Origin: Megascapheus bottae | Taxonomy: Eukaryota > Chordata > Mammalia > Rodentia > Geomyidae | Length of the DNA stretch: 64,000 bases | Direction: 5' to 3' | Assembly (NCBI GenBank): GCA_024803745.1 | Contig: JANJXV010000025.1 | Location: forward strand, 15,952,341 to 16,016,340 | Part shown: piece after piece, positions 35,144-46,316 of the stretch | Layout of the letters: each line of letters opens with the position of its first letter | Numbering within the stretch: the first letter of the stretch is position 1 | Translations under genes and position numbers: made by a program | The notes under the pieces: model-generated | Database searches by the model: none | Seen by the model: only the letters and a program-made list of their open reading frames with translations | What the model was told of the DNA's origin: nothing

Positions 35144-35173
35144 GTGTGTGTGTGTGTGACACTTGTGCTGTAG
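35144..35173 (+). promoter_or_regulatory. TLN2: Unusual 3' splice site of TLN2 coding exon 3 with (GT)7
   Basis: A (GT)7G run at 35144-35158 ends 15 nt before the splice AG, replacing a normal pyrimidine tract. UG repeats near splice sites are known TDP-43/CELF binding motifs; an effect here is inference. Confidence 0.6.
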
Positions 35174-35303
35174 GATATTTTGGAATACAAGAAGAAACAG
35201 AGACCTCAGAAAATCCGGATGCTGGATGGGTCTGTGAAGACAGTGATGGTGGATGACTCCAAGACTGTCGGGGAGCTCCTGGTCACTATTTGTAGCAGAA
35301 TAG
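35174..35303 (+). CDS. TLN2: TLN2 coding exon 3: F0/F1 junction and start of F1
   Basis: Residues 79-121 plus one base, beginning DILEYKKKQRPQKIRMLDGS and ending at ICSRI. It covers the F0-F1 junction and the first F1 strands. The acceptor is unusual: gtgctgtag with a (GT)7 run at 35144-35158 and almost no pyrimidine tract. The donor is a strong gtgagt. Gly122 is split with the next exon (G|GA). Confidence 0.96.
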
Positions 35304-35535
35304 GTGAGTGCTCCCAGGACTTCCTCTGACTACTTTGTTTTTCCATGCCATACACTCCCAAGTAGTATCTATCTGAGTCCTAGCATGCTGAGTTCTGCCC
35401 CACCCCCAAAAAGTATATCCATTTTCCTGATTATTTTCTAAGCCATTCACTGGTGGGGAGTGGACATTGTGACTAGACTGGTTATATAAACATTTGCACT
35501 TAAGTTTTCCTTTCCCTTTCAAGAAACAAGAACAA

Positions 35536-35735
35536 GGGCCAGGAGTTTGGCCTAGTGATAGAGGGCTTGCCTAGCATGAATAAAGACCTGGGTTCGATTC
35601 CTCAATACCACATACATAGAAAAAAGCCAGAAATCATGCTGTGGCTCAAGTGATAGAGCTCTAGCCTTGAGAAAGCTCAAGAATAGTGTCTAGGCCCTGA
35701 GTTCAAGACCCAAGACTGGCAAAAAAAAAAAGTTA
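35536..35735 (+). mobile_element. IDL-Geo-like SINE
   Basis: Full dimer, gggccaggagtttggcctag to gactggcaaaaaaaaaaa, with B box gggttcgattcc, in intron 3. Confidence 0.92.
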
Positions 35736-36041
35736 CAATTTTTTTATTATATAAATCAGCATCCCTGCCCCTGTTGCCATCAGCATTGATTAGCCAACAT
35801 CATTGCATCCCATTGAGTGCCCATGCTGACAGCCTTTGTGATCGACCATTAGATTTTTTTTTTCCTTCTCTGCCTTCTGATGCCATCTTTGCCTCCTTCT
35901 ACATGAGACCCTTCAAATCTCTGGAAAGCTCAACCTTACCTAGCTTAGTTTTCTTTTCTGGAAAGAGAGTTTATTTTGTCTGACATCACTCACTGCCCTT
36001 GCCTGGCATCTACTTTGTTCTTTCTCAAAAATTAATGGAAG

Positions 36042-36262
36042 CTGGGGTCCACAGCTGTAATCCTAGCTACTCAGGAGGCTAAGATCTGAGGATCCTGCTT
36101 TAAAATCAGCCCAGGCAGCAAAGTCTATGAGACTCTTATCTCCAGCTGATCACCAAAATGCCAAAAGTGGAGATGTGACTCCAGCCTTGAGTGACAAAAC
36201 TAGGAGACAGTGCGTAAGATCTGAATTCAAGCCCCAGTACCAGTATCCCTCCCCCAGAAAAA
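36042..36262 (+). mobile_element. B1-Geo-like chimeric SINE
   Basis: aatcctagctactcaggagg, the linker ctccagctgatcacc, and a shortened right module ending gccccagtaccag. Confidence 0.8.
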
Positions 36263-36269
36263 AATTAAT

Positions 36270-36350
36270 GGGGAAACTAAGGTATAGCCAGTAGTAAAAC
36301 ACTTGCCTAGCATGCACAAGGCCCTGGATTTGATGCCAGGAATCACATAG
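36270..36350 (+). mobile_element. ID-like left-monomer fragment
   Basis: aacacttgcctagcatgcac through ggatttgatgccaggaatca; the tRNA-like monomer only. Confidence 0.65.
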
Positions 36351-36516
36351 GATATTTTGAATGTGATATAAATGTCTGAGATCTTTCATTTGAGCCAAGG
36401 TTATATGGCACACATCTCCCACTCCACCCCCACCCACCCACCCAAACTTCCTGTGTCCTAGATCCACAATGGAAGGAGTTGTTCATTTGAAATTAAAACC
36501 TAGTTTCTGTTGTCAG

Positions 36517-36669
36517 GAATAACGAATTATGAAGAATACTCTTTAATCCAAGAAACGGTTGAAGAAAAGAAGGAGGAAGGGACAGGTACACTCAAAAAAG
36601 ACAGGACATTGTTACGAGATGAGAGAAAGATGGAGAAGTTGAAGGCCAAGCTGCATACTGATGATGACT
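36517..36669 (+). CDS. TLN2: TLN2 coding exon 4: F1 with its inserted loop
   Basis: Residues 122-172 plus one base. It starts GITNYEEYSLIQET and passes into a highly charged stretch rich in Lys, Glu and Arg (about 137-168). This stretch corresponds to the long unstructured F1 loop of talins. In talin-1 that loop is basic, takes part in membrane binding and is phosphorylated; talin-2 is assumed similar. Residue 136 is Val where I recall Ile or Thr in other mammals. The donor is gtgagt; Leu173 is split T|TG. Confidence 0.96.
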
Positions 36670-36829
36670 GTGAGTGTCTGGGGAAGGAGCTGGTCCTGCA
36701 CTGCACCCCAACTCTGACACTGGCTTGCCACTATACTTGGTGTTGTTGGGTCTTTTTGTTTGTTTTCCTTCTTTTTTTTTTTTAATCAAATGTTTGTTTC
36801 ACTTAGAGATTAAAGACATAAAGAAAAAT

Positions 36830-37470
36830 TTTTAAAGACTACTACCATTTCACCTCTTAATTTTTTAAAAAGATTTTATTAACATTGATTTTTTACATCA
36901 TATTTCAGAAGTCATGTTTAACAAACAAGTATTCAAGAAGGGATTCTTTACAATTACTGGCACATAGACTTTAGAACATAATTAAAATTAAGGTTTGCCT
37001 GTCATAGATTTACATCAGTCTATATAATATAACATTATGTCTATAGAGTATATTTTTAATAATCCTTTAATAGCAAATAGATAGGTTGTATTCACATTTT
37101 CTATATTTCTAGATAAATTTCTGAGTGATTTTAATAGGCCAAATTGCAATCCAAACAAGGTTGGGTGTCATGCTGCGTAGCTATTTTAACTAAGTGGCAT
37201 CCTCCATTTCTTGTTGCTTTTTTCTTGTTGTCGTTGTTTGTTTTTTTTTCTGGCTTTTTTTCCCCCAGTTTATATGTGAAGAAACCAGATGGTTAAGGGT
37301 AAGGGTTGTGGCTATGGTAGAGTACTTAACTTCCATGTGCAAAGTTCTACTAGGAGTAGGAGAGAGAATGGGGGAACAGAAAGGGGGGGGAGATAAGCCA
37401 AGGCAAGGCAAGGAAGAGAAAAATGGAGAAAGGGAGAACAGGATGGAAGGAGGGTATCCTATTAGGTATA
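36830..37470. other. AT-rich intron sequence
   Basis: T- and A-rich with no clear repeat family. A weak ID-like scrap (ggctatggtagagtacttaa) lies near 37310. Confidence 0.45.
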
Positions 37471-37477
37471 TATATCC

Positions 37478-37480
37478 TGT

Positions 37481-37551
<71 letters not shown>
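37478..37551 (+). repeat. (TA)n(TG)n compound microsatellite
   Basis: About 9 TA units pass into about 27 TG units in intron 4. Confidence 0.96.
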
Positions 37552-37553
<2 letters not shown>

Positions 37554-38204
37554 ATGAAGACTCCTTCATTCAGTAAGGAAATTCTTTCTGGTTGTTTTGG
37601 GTTTTTTTCTGTTCTTTTTTTGTGCAGATATTAATAGCCATCAACAACCATTGCCTAAGGTCCATTATTTGCTTTATGGTTAATAGTAGTGACATAACTT
37701 TATCATAGGAAAGCCATCTTTTCACGGCCAACACAAGTTAATAGATGAAGAAGCAGCTTTAACTTGTTGCAGCATACACACATAGCCCAAGTTGTGTGAA
37801 CCTTGCTGCCCTTCCTTCACCAAAAGGATCCTAATTCATTATCCAGCTCTCACATAGGCCATCCCTCCCAACCTCCCATCCCCACACCCCCTGCTTCTGA
37901 CCAATGAACTAGGATGATTTCATCATCACAATATTGATCTTTTGGTTGAGCTGTCATTTCATTTCCTCCGGTTCCTTCTCTCAGCCTCATTAGAGATCCA
38001 ATTACAAACTTCTCTCTAAGAGCCTACTAATATACAAGAACCCAAAACATTCCCGAGTGTGTTCACAGTGCTGTAACAAGTACTGTGGGTCATGAGGCCC
38101 CACAGACACTTTCTGTGTCTCATAGTTTCTCAGCATTTAATGAAGGTGGTCATAAATACTACTCACAACAACACAGGTGTTAATGGAGGAGAGTGGTCTG
38201 GGGA

Positions 38205-38375
<171 letters not shown>

Positions 38376-38905
38376 AATGACCCATTGCTGTGTACACAGG
38401 ATTTTATTGGACAACTGAGATTCAGGCTGGCTCATAGGAGTTAGGGAATGCCTCTTGGTGTTCTATCTCTCCTCAGACCCCTTCCTCGCTTCCCCACTTG
38501 GGGTCAGAAACACTCAGTGACTGTAAAATACTTCACTTAATGAGAGTGAAGTATTTACTCATGATTTGAAAGGAAATTCTAACTGGGTTTCTTTTCCTTG
38601 GACAAAGCACTAATTTATTTATCCCACTTATTCCCAGGGAGGGAAATATTATACATTATTTATAGTACTTTAAGTAACTTTGGGGATGATTGGGGATTTT
38701 TCTCTCTCCTTTCTCTTCTTCTGGTCAGTTCATATGGCAGCTGTGGAAGTTCCTTGCAAATTATCAGGCTCAGTTCTAATGGACATTTGCTGACATCCTT
38801 CCCTTGTTGACGTCTTCAATGGTGTCATGTTGTTGCTTTGCTGAATCCCTTTCAGTGAAGAGGGGCAAATAAACATGGTTTTCTTTGGTACACTTTGTGC
38901 TGCAG

Positions 38906-39048
38906 TGAATTGGCTGGATCACAGCCGAACCTTCCGAGAACAAGGAGTGGATGAAAATGAAACATTGCTACTAAGACGCAAGTTTTTTTACTCTGATCAG
39001 AATGTGGACTCCAGAGACCCGGTGCAGTTGAACTTGCTTTATGTCCAG
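38906..39048 (+). CDS. TLN2: TLN2 coding exon 5: end of F1, start of F2
   Basis: Residues 173-220, beginning NWLDHSRTFREQGVDENETL after the split Leu. It includes the LLLRRKFFYSDQNVDSRDPV segment that closes F1 and leads into helical F2. The acceptor is tgctgcag with a weak pyrimidine tract. The exon ends on a whole codon (GTC CAG) before gtaggg. Confidence 0.97.
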
Positions 39049-39068
39049 GTAGGGTATCTACTATTCAG

Positions 39069-39596
39069 ACAATAGGCTGATGAATTTGGAGACACTCCTG
39101 GAGGGCGGTAGCAAATTGCCTGGCTCTGGCTCTCATAACATTTAACAGCATCCCATCCAGGGATACAGCTCAGAGCCTCCCCATACATTTCCATGGTGAT
39201 GGTGGTAGAAGGTAGGAGAGGTGAAGTTTGTTGGACAGGCACTGCTGGCTGTGCAGAGGGGGCCTTTCTTTGGCTTCCCAAGCTGGAAGCTGGTGGCAGC
39301 ACTGTCTTCCTCCATCTGGCACTAAAAAACACTTGTATTCATTTAACTGACTTATCATTTCAAATGCACTAGGGCTTTATTAACCTGTATCTTAGAGTAC
39401 AAAGGCCACCCGGGCAGAAAAAGTCAGTAATTTCCATTAATGCAAAACTATCCTCTCAATAACCTTTTAAGTCTTCACCATGAATGAATTGCTTCAACTC
39501 ATACAGGTCATTTACCACATCTCAGTTGCAATTTTCTAGTTTGTAGATAAGGGATTTACATTATTGGGGGAAGAAACCATCATGGAAAACAGGCCT
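39069..39596. other. Intron 5 unique sequence
   Basis: No repeat or gene recognised. Confidence 0.5.
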
Positions 39597-39614
39597 AAGA
39601 AATATTTGATCTGG

Positions 39615-39811
39615 ACCGGGAGTTTGGCCTAGTGGTTAAAGTGCTTGCCTAGCATGCATGGAGACCTGGGTTCGATTTCTGGGTACCACATACATAGAAA
39701 AAAGCCGGAAGTGGTGCTGAGGCTCAAGGGGTAGAGCTCTAGCCTTGAGAAAGTCCAAGGACAGTGCTCAGGCCCTGAGCTCAAGCCTAGGACTGGCCAA
39801 AAAAAAAAAAA
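39615..39811 (+). mobile_element. Young IDL-Geo-like SINE with 18 bp target duplication
   Basis: GGTTAAAGTGC subfamily. AAGAAATATTTGATCTGG is present perfectly at 39597-39614 and 39812-39829. Its antisense strand is open for about 70 codons, a property shared by related copies. Confidence 0.96.
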
Positions 39812-40119
39812 AAGAAATATTTGATCTGGCAAAGCAACCACAGGTAGGACTCAAAATTCAATGATTTTAGGAGCCTTTTTCTTTCTTTTTTTTTTTTTAG
39901 GCACAAGTCAGCAAATATAGGGTCATGAATGATGGTATAAATATCCAAGTGGCGATTGGCAGGGAAAAAAAAGTTTCCTACCCAGTCCACTGGTTCCTTT
40001 GGTTTTAAGAAAATTTTCATATTTCTTCCACTTTCTCTCATACCACCTTTCTTCCTTCATGCCCTTCCCTCTCCTCCCACTTATATATTTGTCTGCCAGT
40101 GGAAACAATGTGGAAAGAC

Positions 40120-40515
40120 AGGCTTACACCTGAAATCCTAGCTATTTAGAAGTCTGAGATCTAGAAGATCCCATGCCAGCTTTGATGGAGTTTGGCCTAG
40201 GGGTAGAGTGCTTGCCTAGCATGCACAAAGACCTGGGTTCAATTGCTCCGTACCACATACATAGAAAAAAGCCACAAGTGGTGCTGAGGCTCAAGAAGTA
40301 GAGCTCTAGTCTTGAGAAAGTCCAAGGACAGTGCTCAAGCCCTGAGCTCAAGCCCAGGACTGGCAAAAAATAAATTTGTGGGACTCCATTTCCAAAATTA
40401 CCAGCAAAAAAGCTGGGCTGGAAGTGTAGATCAAATGGTAGAATACCAACTGCCAACTGAACAGTAAAGATGAGCAAAACAGGAAGGCACTGAGTTCAGG
40501 CTTCAGAACCAGCAA
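40120..40515 (+). mobile_element. B1-Geo-like SINE interrupted by an IDL-Geo-like SINE
   Basis: The left B1-like part (aaatcctagctatttagaag) stops at about 40184 and resumes at about 40375 (gactccatttccaaaattac) with the right module to 40515. The inner element is annotated separately. Confidence 0.83.
40185..40372 (+). mobile_element. IDL-Geo-like SINE nested in a B1-Geo-like SINE
   Basis: It begins at gatggagtttggcctagggg, lacking the first bases of the consensus, and ends gactggcaaaaaataaa. No clear target duplication. Confidence 0.85.
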
Positions 40516-41199
40516 ACTACAGCCATGTCCTCTACTGTATTTGAAATGAAACAATTCAGTTCTTGAAACATTATAGATCAGGAGATCCCTTCAATGTTTT
40601 ATAATTACTTATATATTTTCTGTAGCTGTTCTTGTGGTCAGTAGCAGAGGTAATATAGACCATTTGGCCCTGAAGTTCTGAGAAGGCTTCTATTCACCAA
40701 ACCTTGATTTCAAAGCAAGATTGCAAAGAAAGGGAAGCATCAGGACAGTGGGAAGAACGTTGTGAAGGCCCAGAGTAATAACTGAGTCTGTCTATGGGTG
40801 ATCTAGGTCTTGTAACTAGCAAGGCAAACTAGACCAAAAAGTATTAAGTAAGAGCCACAGGGAAGGATCAGAACTAGGACTTTGGATCCTGTGAACATCC
40901 CAATCTGGGCCTGGGTAGCCCTTCCCTTAATTGTCTTTAGTATTGCATTCCTGTCTCTGTGTATCAGTGTGTGTCTATCTCTCCTTGTATTGCATTGGCC
41001 TTTGCCTTTGCATGGTAAATGACTAGGATGGTTTTAGTTTTTTGTTATTTTTCTGCTAACTCTGTGTTTTAGGCTCATAAAAAGTAAATTATGTTTCTAA
41101 CTGAGCCTGTATGAATCTCATCATTCCACATAGATTTTCAGCTTCTATTTTTTTGTTGTTGTTATTACTTCTGCTTGCTCGATCATCAGCAAATTTTAC
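40516..41199. other. Intron 5 unique sequence
   Basis: No repeat or gene recognised. Confidence 0.5.
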
Positions 41200-41381
41200 T
41201 TTTTTTTTTTTCTTCCAGTCCTGGGGCTTGAACTCAGAGCCTAAGCACTGTCCTGGGGATTTCCTCAAGTTTGGTGTTCTACTACTGGAGCTACCTTTTG
41301 GCTTTTCTATGTTTGTGATACTGAGGAATCAAACCTGTGTGCTAGGCAAGCACTCTACCATTAGGCCAAATTCCCAGCCAC
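41200..41381 (-). mobile_element. IDL-Geo-like SINE
   Basis: Reverse strand: ccagtcctggggcttgaact, an eroded right module, then gtgctaggcaagcactctac and aggccaaattcccagcc. It lies 395 bp upstream of coding exon 6. Confidence 0.87.
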
Positions 41382-41404
41382 TTTTTTTTTTAAACTTTCT
41401 CATT

Positions 41405-41586
41405 TTGTTTGTTTATGGCTGGCACTGTACCACTTGAGCCATGCCTCTAGCCCTGCTTTTTACTGGTTATTTAGGAGAAGAAAACACATGGACTTGTCTG
41501 CCCAGGCTTACTTTAAAACTCAGTCCTCTGCATCTTAGCCTCCTGAGTAGCTAAGGGTATAGCCATGAGCCATCATGCCCAGCTAG
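41405..41586 (-). mobile_element. B1-Geo-like chimeric SINE, partial
   Basis: Reverse strand: tggcactgtaccacttgagc, then the B1-like part (cttagcctcctgagtagcta, catgagccatcatgcccagc). Confidence 0.8.
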
Positions 41587-41775
41587 GCTTTACTTTTGAT
41601 AATCAACACACTTTTAATGTTTTACAGGTATTGACTACTTTAGGTAAGAATTTGTCTTCCTTTGGCCTTGACTTTGCTGTGTATCATTCTGTCATTGTTC
41701 TCTAACCCGCAGAGAGCAGTCCCCTAGCCTTTCCCAGGTACTTTCTTGATACCTTTCCTTCCTGCTGTGTTTCAG

Positions 41776-41903
41776 GCTCGAGATGACATCCTAAATGGTT
41801 CCCATCCTGTCTCCTTCGAGAAGGCCTGTGAGTTTGGTGGATTTCAAGCCCAGATACAATTTGGACCTCATGTGGAACATAAACACAAGCCTGGATTTTT
41901 AGA
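41776..41903 (+). CDS. TLN2: TLN2 coding exon 6: F2 domain
   Basis: Residues 221-262 plus two bases, ARDDILNGSHPVSFEKACEF onward to HKHKPGFL. F2 is the four-helix part of the head and carries the basic membrane-orientation patch. Lys258 here aligns with talin-1 Lys256 of that patch. The acceptor is gtgtttcag and the donor gtaaat. Read as genomic DNA, the codon at the donor gives GAG TAA, so retention of intron 6 would stop translation at once. SINEs of opposite orientation lie on either side of this exon. Confidence 0.97.
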
Positions 41904-42648
41904 GTAAATAACCTTCTGTTCCGATTTCTGTTTCTTCTCTCCTGGTCTTTTTACCTGTTCGTTTTTGAGCAAGGTACTCAGAGAATGTCATGAGAGAATG
42001 CCAGCTTGTAGCTGACATTTGGATATGGGACCACATTTGTGTATTGTGAAGAAAGCAGGAGACCTAGAAATTTAACAAAGTGACTTCACTAAGAAAATCA
42101 GTTATAAGTTCCATCAGTGAATGATTTCCTTTTCATCAGACAGTCTGTTGGATCCTGCAGTTGTTATGTAGCCTATTGGAGATGTCTGGGCACTTGGAAG
42201 AGCTTCCTTTCTGCACATGGAAGCATTTGCCCATTCTAGGCCATACCCTGTTATCTCCAATTGCATAGGATTTCAGTAGAGCATATTATATACCAACAAT
42301 AGAGCATAAATATGCCCATCTCACCATCTTTATTAGAATCTTCTGAGCTCTTCGCTGCTTTGAAAGTGTGGCATGAACATGTCATATCCCTTTCTCCCAT
42401 TTGTCCTTTGGTTATCTTTTGTAAAGTAATAGGACTATTTTCTTTTTCTGGCCCTGGACTCTTAAGGTGTCAAGAGAAAGCTCACTGAGCCTCACAGAGC
42501 CTGGATCTCATGTTTTCTCTTCCACAGGACAGCCTGGCCACTATCCACCTATTCTTGCCTGGCAGCTTTCTTTGTTTGGATCTAGACTAGTCTGAAATAT
42601 CTATATATTCATTTCCCCAGATAATATTCATTCCTTAAAAAGAAAACT
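41904..42648. other. Intron 6, first 0.75 kb
   Basis: Unique sequence with no gene or repeat recognised. Confidence 0.5.
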
Positions 42649-42848
42649 GGGGGCTGGGAATGTGACTTAGTGGTAAAATACTTGCCTAGCATGCATGATC
42701 CCTGGGTTCAATTCCTCAGTACCACATAAACAGAAAAAGCTGGAAATAGAACTCAATAGAATAGTAGCTCAAGTGGTAGAGTGCTAGCCTGGGGCAAAAG
42801 AAGCTCAGGAACAATGCCAAGACCCTGAGTTCAAGCCCCAGGACTGGC
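42649..42848 (+). mobile_element. IDL-Geo-like SINE
   Basis: gggggctgggaatgtgactt to ccccaggactggc; the tail is replaced by the (GT)n(CA)n that follows. Opposite in orientation to the SINE at 41200. Confidence 0.88.
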
Positions 42849-42887
42849 GTGTGTGTGTGTGTGCACACACACACACACACACACACA
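42849..42887 (+). repeat. (GT)n-GC-(AC)n inverted dinucleotide repeat
   Basis: About 8 GT units meet about 11 AC units through a central TGCA, making a self-complementary palindrome. Confidence 0.95.
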
Positions 42888-43987
42888 AATCAATGTCCAC
42901 CTTGTCTTTTGGATGGGCCAAAAGAAAATTTCATCCAGAGGCTCACTGTGATCAGTGGCATGTTGTCACCTAGATTGAAACTGGTAGAGTTTAGGAGGGA
43001 TCTGGAGGTGAATGCACAAGTGGGAGGGGGACAGAACATGAATGTTGTTGGCAGGATATGTCCACGTGAGATGCACTGAGTCTGACCTCTATACCTTGGG
43101 CCCAGTGTGTTGTGGAAAAGATAATAGCAAGGCTTGTGTGACCCTGGACCCTACTTTCAGCTTAGTGGAAATTCACTGAGACCAGCTTAGTTCTTTAGAA
43201 CTACTTTTCTCTGTTGGTAAACAATGCCTGGCCAACATGATAAACTGATAAGTTAGAAAGGGAAATGGGGGAAAATATCCCATCATTGGGTTAATCCCAG
43301 GAGCCTTTCCAAACTGAGCTGTCCTATGATGTGCATGCAATGACCTTGCATCTGAAATTGCTTTGAGTAGCTTCTGTCACTCATTCCCTTGTTCCCCCAA
43401 ATGAGTCATCTGGCCAACTAAGTGGTCCTCAGGGCCTCTTTCTTTGCAGCTGGTCTGACTTGCTTCCGTAGGAGCCTGGAGATGCAGGTCTTTATGCTGT
43501 CTGAACCACCACACGCCCTATTCATGTGTGGCCATGTGCCTGTGTTCTTGTAGTGGCTTTCACATTCCTGAATTCTGTCCTCACAGCTGGTCCCTCAGAC
43601 ATATCTGAGGTCATCCACCTGAGGACTATGGGCACAGATCCTGGTAAATAAACACACCAGGATCCAGTCGAGCCTTGGAGCAAAGGTCTTGCTTCTGTTT
43701 CTACAGTGGCTGATAGAGAATTAGAAGGGAACAGGGGGAGATTGATAAGCTAAATAGGTTTGCCCAATGTCTCCTAGTGTTCTGCTTTCAGAGCTGCAAC
43801 CCTGTGTGGTCCTGCTGGGAGGGAATCTAATTAGAACCATTGGTTCCGTGCCTAAACTGTGCTGGTGCTACCCTACTCATTTGATGTGTGCAGTTTCTCC
43901 TGAGCATTGGGCTTCTAATTCTCAGTGTCCCTGTGTGAGTGGAGAAAGCCCTATTTCATGTGGTAGACGGGGAAGAAAAAGATTGAA
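42888..43987. other. Intron 6 unique sequence
   Basis: No gene or repeat recognised. Confidence 0.5.
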
Positions 43988-44080
43988 GTAGCTGAGCATG
44001 AAGGTGCATGCCCTGTGTGCTCAGCTACGCTATGTGGGAAATATAAGAAGGAGGATTGAAGTCAGAGACTAACTCGGGAG
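43988..44080 (+). mobile_element. Old B1-like fragment
   Basis: tagctgagcatgaaggtgca, then gctcagctacgctatgtggg and aggaggattgaag resemble a worn 7SL/B1 left part. Confidence 0.45.
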
Positions 44081-44125
44081 GGCAGGGTGGTGTGGAAGGA
44101 GGAGGGGTGGAGTATAAGACTATAT

Positions 44126-44332
44126 TGGACACCAGTGGCTCATGCCTGTAATCCTAATTGTTCAGGAGGTTAAGAGCCAGTGCATTGTGGTTCAAAGTCA
44201 GCCCAAGGCAGAAAAGTCCACAAAGCTCCATTTCCAAGTAACTAGTATAAAAACCAGACTAGAGGTTCCAGTGGTAGTGTACCTGCCTAGCATGGAGAAG
44301 GCCCTATGTTTAAACCTTAGAACCAACCAAAA
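44126..44332 (+). mobile_element. Hybrid SINE: B1-like left, ID-like right
   Basis: Left part accagtggctcatgcctgta. The 3' part reads ccagtggtagtgtacctgcc, tagcatggagaaggcccta, which is ID-like rather than the usual right module. Confidence 0.65.
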
Positions 44333-44339
44333 AGGAAGT

Positions 44340-45724
44340 GGGGGGAGGGAGAGAGAGAGAAAGAGGAGCAACCATTTATACCCAGCTACTTCTGATACTG
44401 GACTCTATCATTCCCCTCCCCCCCCAAAAAAAGAAAAGCATTTCTGCTTTCAGGAGGCAGTGTCATCCCCTGTGCTAGACTCCAAGCCGGTAGTAAAATT
44501 AGAACAGTACTTGGGAATGTGATTATTATATAAATCCTTTGATCTCCTTCCTGGTACCATGTTCTGTACCAACCAAATCATGATGAATACTCTTAGACCA
44601 CCTATGAATGTTACTTTGATGCTGACTTCAGAGTATAGATCACAGACTCAATGAAGAACATTGATACTAGTATTCACAGTGCCCACTGCAATTCCGTCTT
44701 GTTTCAGACTCACTGTGTGTCTAAAAAAACAACAACAAAACAAAAAACAAAATACAACCTCCTCTTAATACTCCTGCCTCTCCTGGCACTTGTACCTTTC
44801 CTTAGGTTCTAAATTAAAATAAGCTTATTATACCTAGTGACAATTATTTTTCCTAACAAATTTGATTTACTTTTTAATTAGACCAAATTGGTTCTAGGTA
44901 ATGAAGCTTTTCCAGTTAATGTAGGTATTTAATTGTGCGTGTTCTTGTTCAAACAGTACAGGTGAATTTTGCTGAGGCAGTGAGTCCCTTGAATAAAAAT
45001 AAATGAATAAGGCCACCTTTCCCTAATTTGTAAGTGGCAGGTTAGGGCAATGCACACCTTTTTTTATTTATTATGTTCTAAGCTTTTTTTTTATTATTTT
45101 TTGATCTTCACTTGTACAAAGGGGTTTCAATCCAATAAACAAATACATCTCTCTTTAAAAGACAGTTACAATAGTCTGGCTTTAATATTTCTCCCTGAGT
45201 GAGAGGTTGGATATACAGCAAGCCAAGCCAAGACTAAGAGCCATTAGAGGCCAGGCAGATTCCCTTCCTCTGGTCCAGTAATGGCTAGGTAACAGACTGA
45301 GGAAATCATCATCTTTCCAGCCAGACTGTCCTCCCCTGTGTGCTTGTTCCTGGTGGTTCTCAGGGATTCATTGAGAAAAATAGAGCAATCTAGGATATAA
45401 ATCTATGTTCTGGAGGAGTGTAGAATAGACTTGAAAATCCCATCTACCTTCTATCCTGAACTCCAGCTAATTCTGTTGTCAGCATGCAAAGCTCTTATTA
45501 CAAGAGAAAGTCTCCATTCTTTTTTTCACTGGCAGCACCTCAAATACACATCCCCCTTTGTAGCCATAGTCTGTGTGTTTCTCATTTGGCTATGAAGTCT
45601 CTGTGGCAGAACGAGATAGACCTTTCAACCTTTGTTTCTTTCAGCTCTGCCACCAACCTTCTGCTAAGTGAGACACAAAGAACAGCTAAGGGATGGTATT
45701 AGGAGGTGTTTGGCAAGGAGGCCT
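44340..45724. other. Intron 6 unique sequence
   Basis: Contains an A-rich (AAC)n stretch near 44725-44755 and a T-rich stretch near 45060-45110. No gene recognised. Confidence 0.5.
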
Positions 45725-45957
45725 TTTTTTTTTCCCCCAAGACTACTGATTTGAACTCAGGACCTCAAGCTTGCTAGGTTTACTTATTTAACTGGCACTA
45801 TACCACTTGAGCTATGCCTTCAGCTTGGCTTTCTGCTGGCTAGTGGGAGATTGAGTCTCTTAGACATTTCTGCCTGGACTTGGTCTCAATCCATGATTTG
45901 TAAGATGTTAGGCACCTGAATAGCCAGCATTACAGGTATGAGCTACCAGTGCCAGAC
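45725..45957 (-). mobile_element. B1-Geo-like chimeric SINE, diverged
   Basis: Reverse strand: tataccacttgagctatgcc, ctggctagtgggagattgag, then the B1-like end cagcattacaggtatgagct, accagtgccaga. Confidence 0.72.
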
Positions 45958-46158
45958 TCCTAGGTGCAGTCATTGAGAGGCACGGACCTCATGATGGAAT
46001 GAGGGCCCTCTATAAAGAGGTTGCACACTGTGGGATTGCTTGTTTTTCAACTGTATGGAGACAGCACATTCCTTCTTCTGTGGAGGCTACAGCTTCCACA
46101 GGAAATGGAACATAACAGCTCCTTCATACCAGACTTCCCAGCCTGGAAAGAAACTGGG

Positions 46159-46255
46159 AGCTGTGTGTGTGTGTGTGTGTGTATGTGTGTGTGTGTGTGT
46201 GTTTTATCATTATAAAGGACATACATAGCGTGGGGGCCAGGAGTTTGGCCTAGAG

Positions 46256-46316
<61 letters not shown>

